A stretch of DNA of 12,965 bases from Candidatus Uhrbacteria bacterium. Lineage in GTDB: Bacteria; Patescibacteriota; Patescibacteriia; 2-12-FULL-60-25. Position numbers and translations under genes: made by a program. The DNA lies in the NCBI GenBank assembly GCA_016866635.1, contig VGLT01000011.1:1-12965 (forward strand). Direction: 5' to 3'. This document shows positions 12,352 to 12,965 of this stretch, piece after piece; position 1 is the stretch's first letter; each line of letters begins with the position of its first letter. A model generated the notes under the pieces. That model did no database searches, had not been told where the DNA came from, and was given only the letters and a program-made list of their open reading frames with translations.

Positions 12352-12965
12352 ATGCGTTACTGGAAGGTTTTATTGTTCCTTCTTCCGCTGTGGATGTATG
12401 CGTTCTTTTTTAAGTTCGCCGCGGGGTTGCATTACACACTCCTTCCCACGCTGGGTGAAAAAATCTTTCCCGTCTGGCTCATTGGGTTGTTGATTGGCGG
12501 CGCCTCTTTTGTTCAAATTATTTTTGATGTTCCTGGAGGGTATTTATTGGATCGATTTGGATACGTACGATTGTTAAAGGTGAGCACGCTCGCCTTTTTC
12601 GTCGGCGCCCTTTTTCTCTTCTTCGGACTGCACCCATGGACCTACATCGTGACATTGGTTGGATCAGCTGCCGGATGGTTATTATACGAATCTGGGGTGG
12701 ATGCGTATGTACTCTGCACCGCTCCCAAAAAATTCGCGGGAAAATTTATTGCAATGCGCGATATCATCGGATCCGCCGGAATTGTTGCCGGCATGATTGT
12801 TCTATCGCTTGTGGTTAATCTCTCGGCTCCCATCCTTGGAGCCATCATCGGGACCATCTTCTTTGTCGCCTTGATCGCACTTTGGAACACTCCGCCTGAA
12901 CGTGGATCGGTTCATGATGAACAAAAAATCAAGCACCAAAGATTTTATATCCGTAGACATTTCAT
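12352..12965 (+). CDS. MFS transporter (3' end beyond window)
   Basis: 204 codons are visible, open to the window edge; the usual length is about 400, so about half is present. Hydrophobic segments are seen at about 5-27, 41-62, 74-92 and 96-115, then two more at about 138-156 and 160-176 after a short loop. The MFS motif A lies between helices 2 and 3: DVPGGYLLDRFGYVRLLK (G-x-L-x-D-R-x-G). Residues DAYVLCTAPKKFAGKFIAMRD form the loop and helix that lead into the third pair of helices. Known family: secondary transport of small molecules across the inner membrane; substrate unknown. The ATG follows a TATACT box by 10 bases. Confidence 0.88.
   Translation, partial: MRYWKVLLFLLPLWMYAFFFKFAAGLHYTLLPTLGEKIFPVWLIGLLIGGASFVQIIFDVPGGYLLDRFGYVRLLKVSTLAFFVGALFLFFGLHPWTYIVTLVGSAAGWLLYESGVDAYVLCTAPKKFAGKFIAMRDIIGSAGIVAGMIVLSLVVNLSAPILGAIIGTIFFVALIALWNTPPERGSVHDEQKIKHQRFYIRRHF

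Noticed and set aside
1..12965. CRISPR array or recoded TGA (code 25)
   Set aside because: No regularly spaced direct repeats with spacers are visible, and several well-supported genes end at TGA in sensible positions.

Overview
The window looks like a bacterial chromosome segment, most probably from the Candidate Phyla Radiation / Patescibacteria. This is an inference from gene families and style. A secreted CAP protein carries the 'GKRYAFPNEKVFFSWY'-type surface domain typical of that group, genes lack Shine-Dalgarno sequences, several genes have a -10 box almost touching the ATG, and a GTTACGAGTTACGG-type repeat has been absorbed into a coding gene. TGA is used as a stop, so the code looks standard.

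Left part (1-7721) is an apparent integrative element that ends at a tRNA-Trp gene. Right to left it holds a large serine recombinase whose reading frame runs into the tRNA, a five-cysteine zinc-ribbon protein, a DnaG-like primase fused to a P-loop ATPase, a 59-residue ORF, a DUF5659 protein, a strong terminator, an orphan 284-residue protein with winged-helix-like ends and, divergently, a membrane-anchored Mrr-family restriction endonuclease cut by the window edge. Recombinase plus self-encoded primase/ATPase suggests an element that can excise and replicate. Mrr is a plausible defence cargo. The far end of the element is not in the window.

Middle (7689-7943): a tRNA-Trp (CCA anticodon) on the minus strand with its own promoter and hairpin terminator, followed by a GC-rich palindromic/tandem repeat patch.

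Right part (7944-12965) looks like host chromosome: a conserved protein with a possible Cys/His active site, a secreted CAP-domain protein, a two-helix small membrane protein, a PLP-dependent Cys/Met-metabolism-type enzyme (minus), an AstE/AspA-type deacylase with an unusual Asp in place of the first zinc His, an acidic helical protein of unknown role (minus), and the start of an MFS transporter. Gene spacing is very tight: convergent genes overlap or lie 6 bp apart, and one divergent pair has start codons only 6 bp apart.
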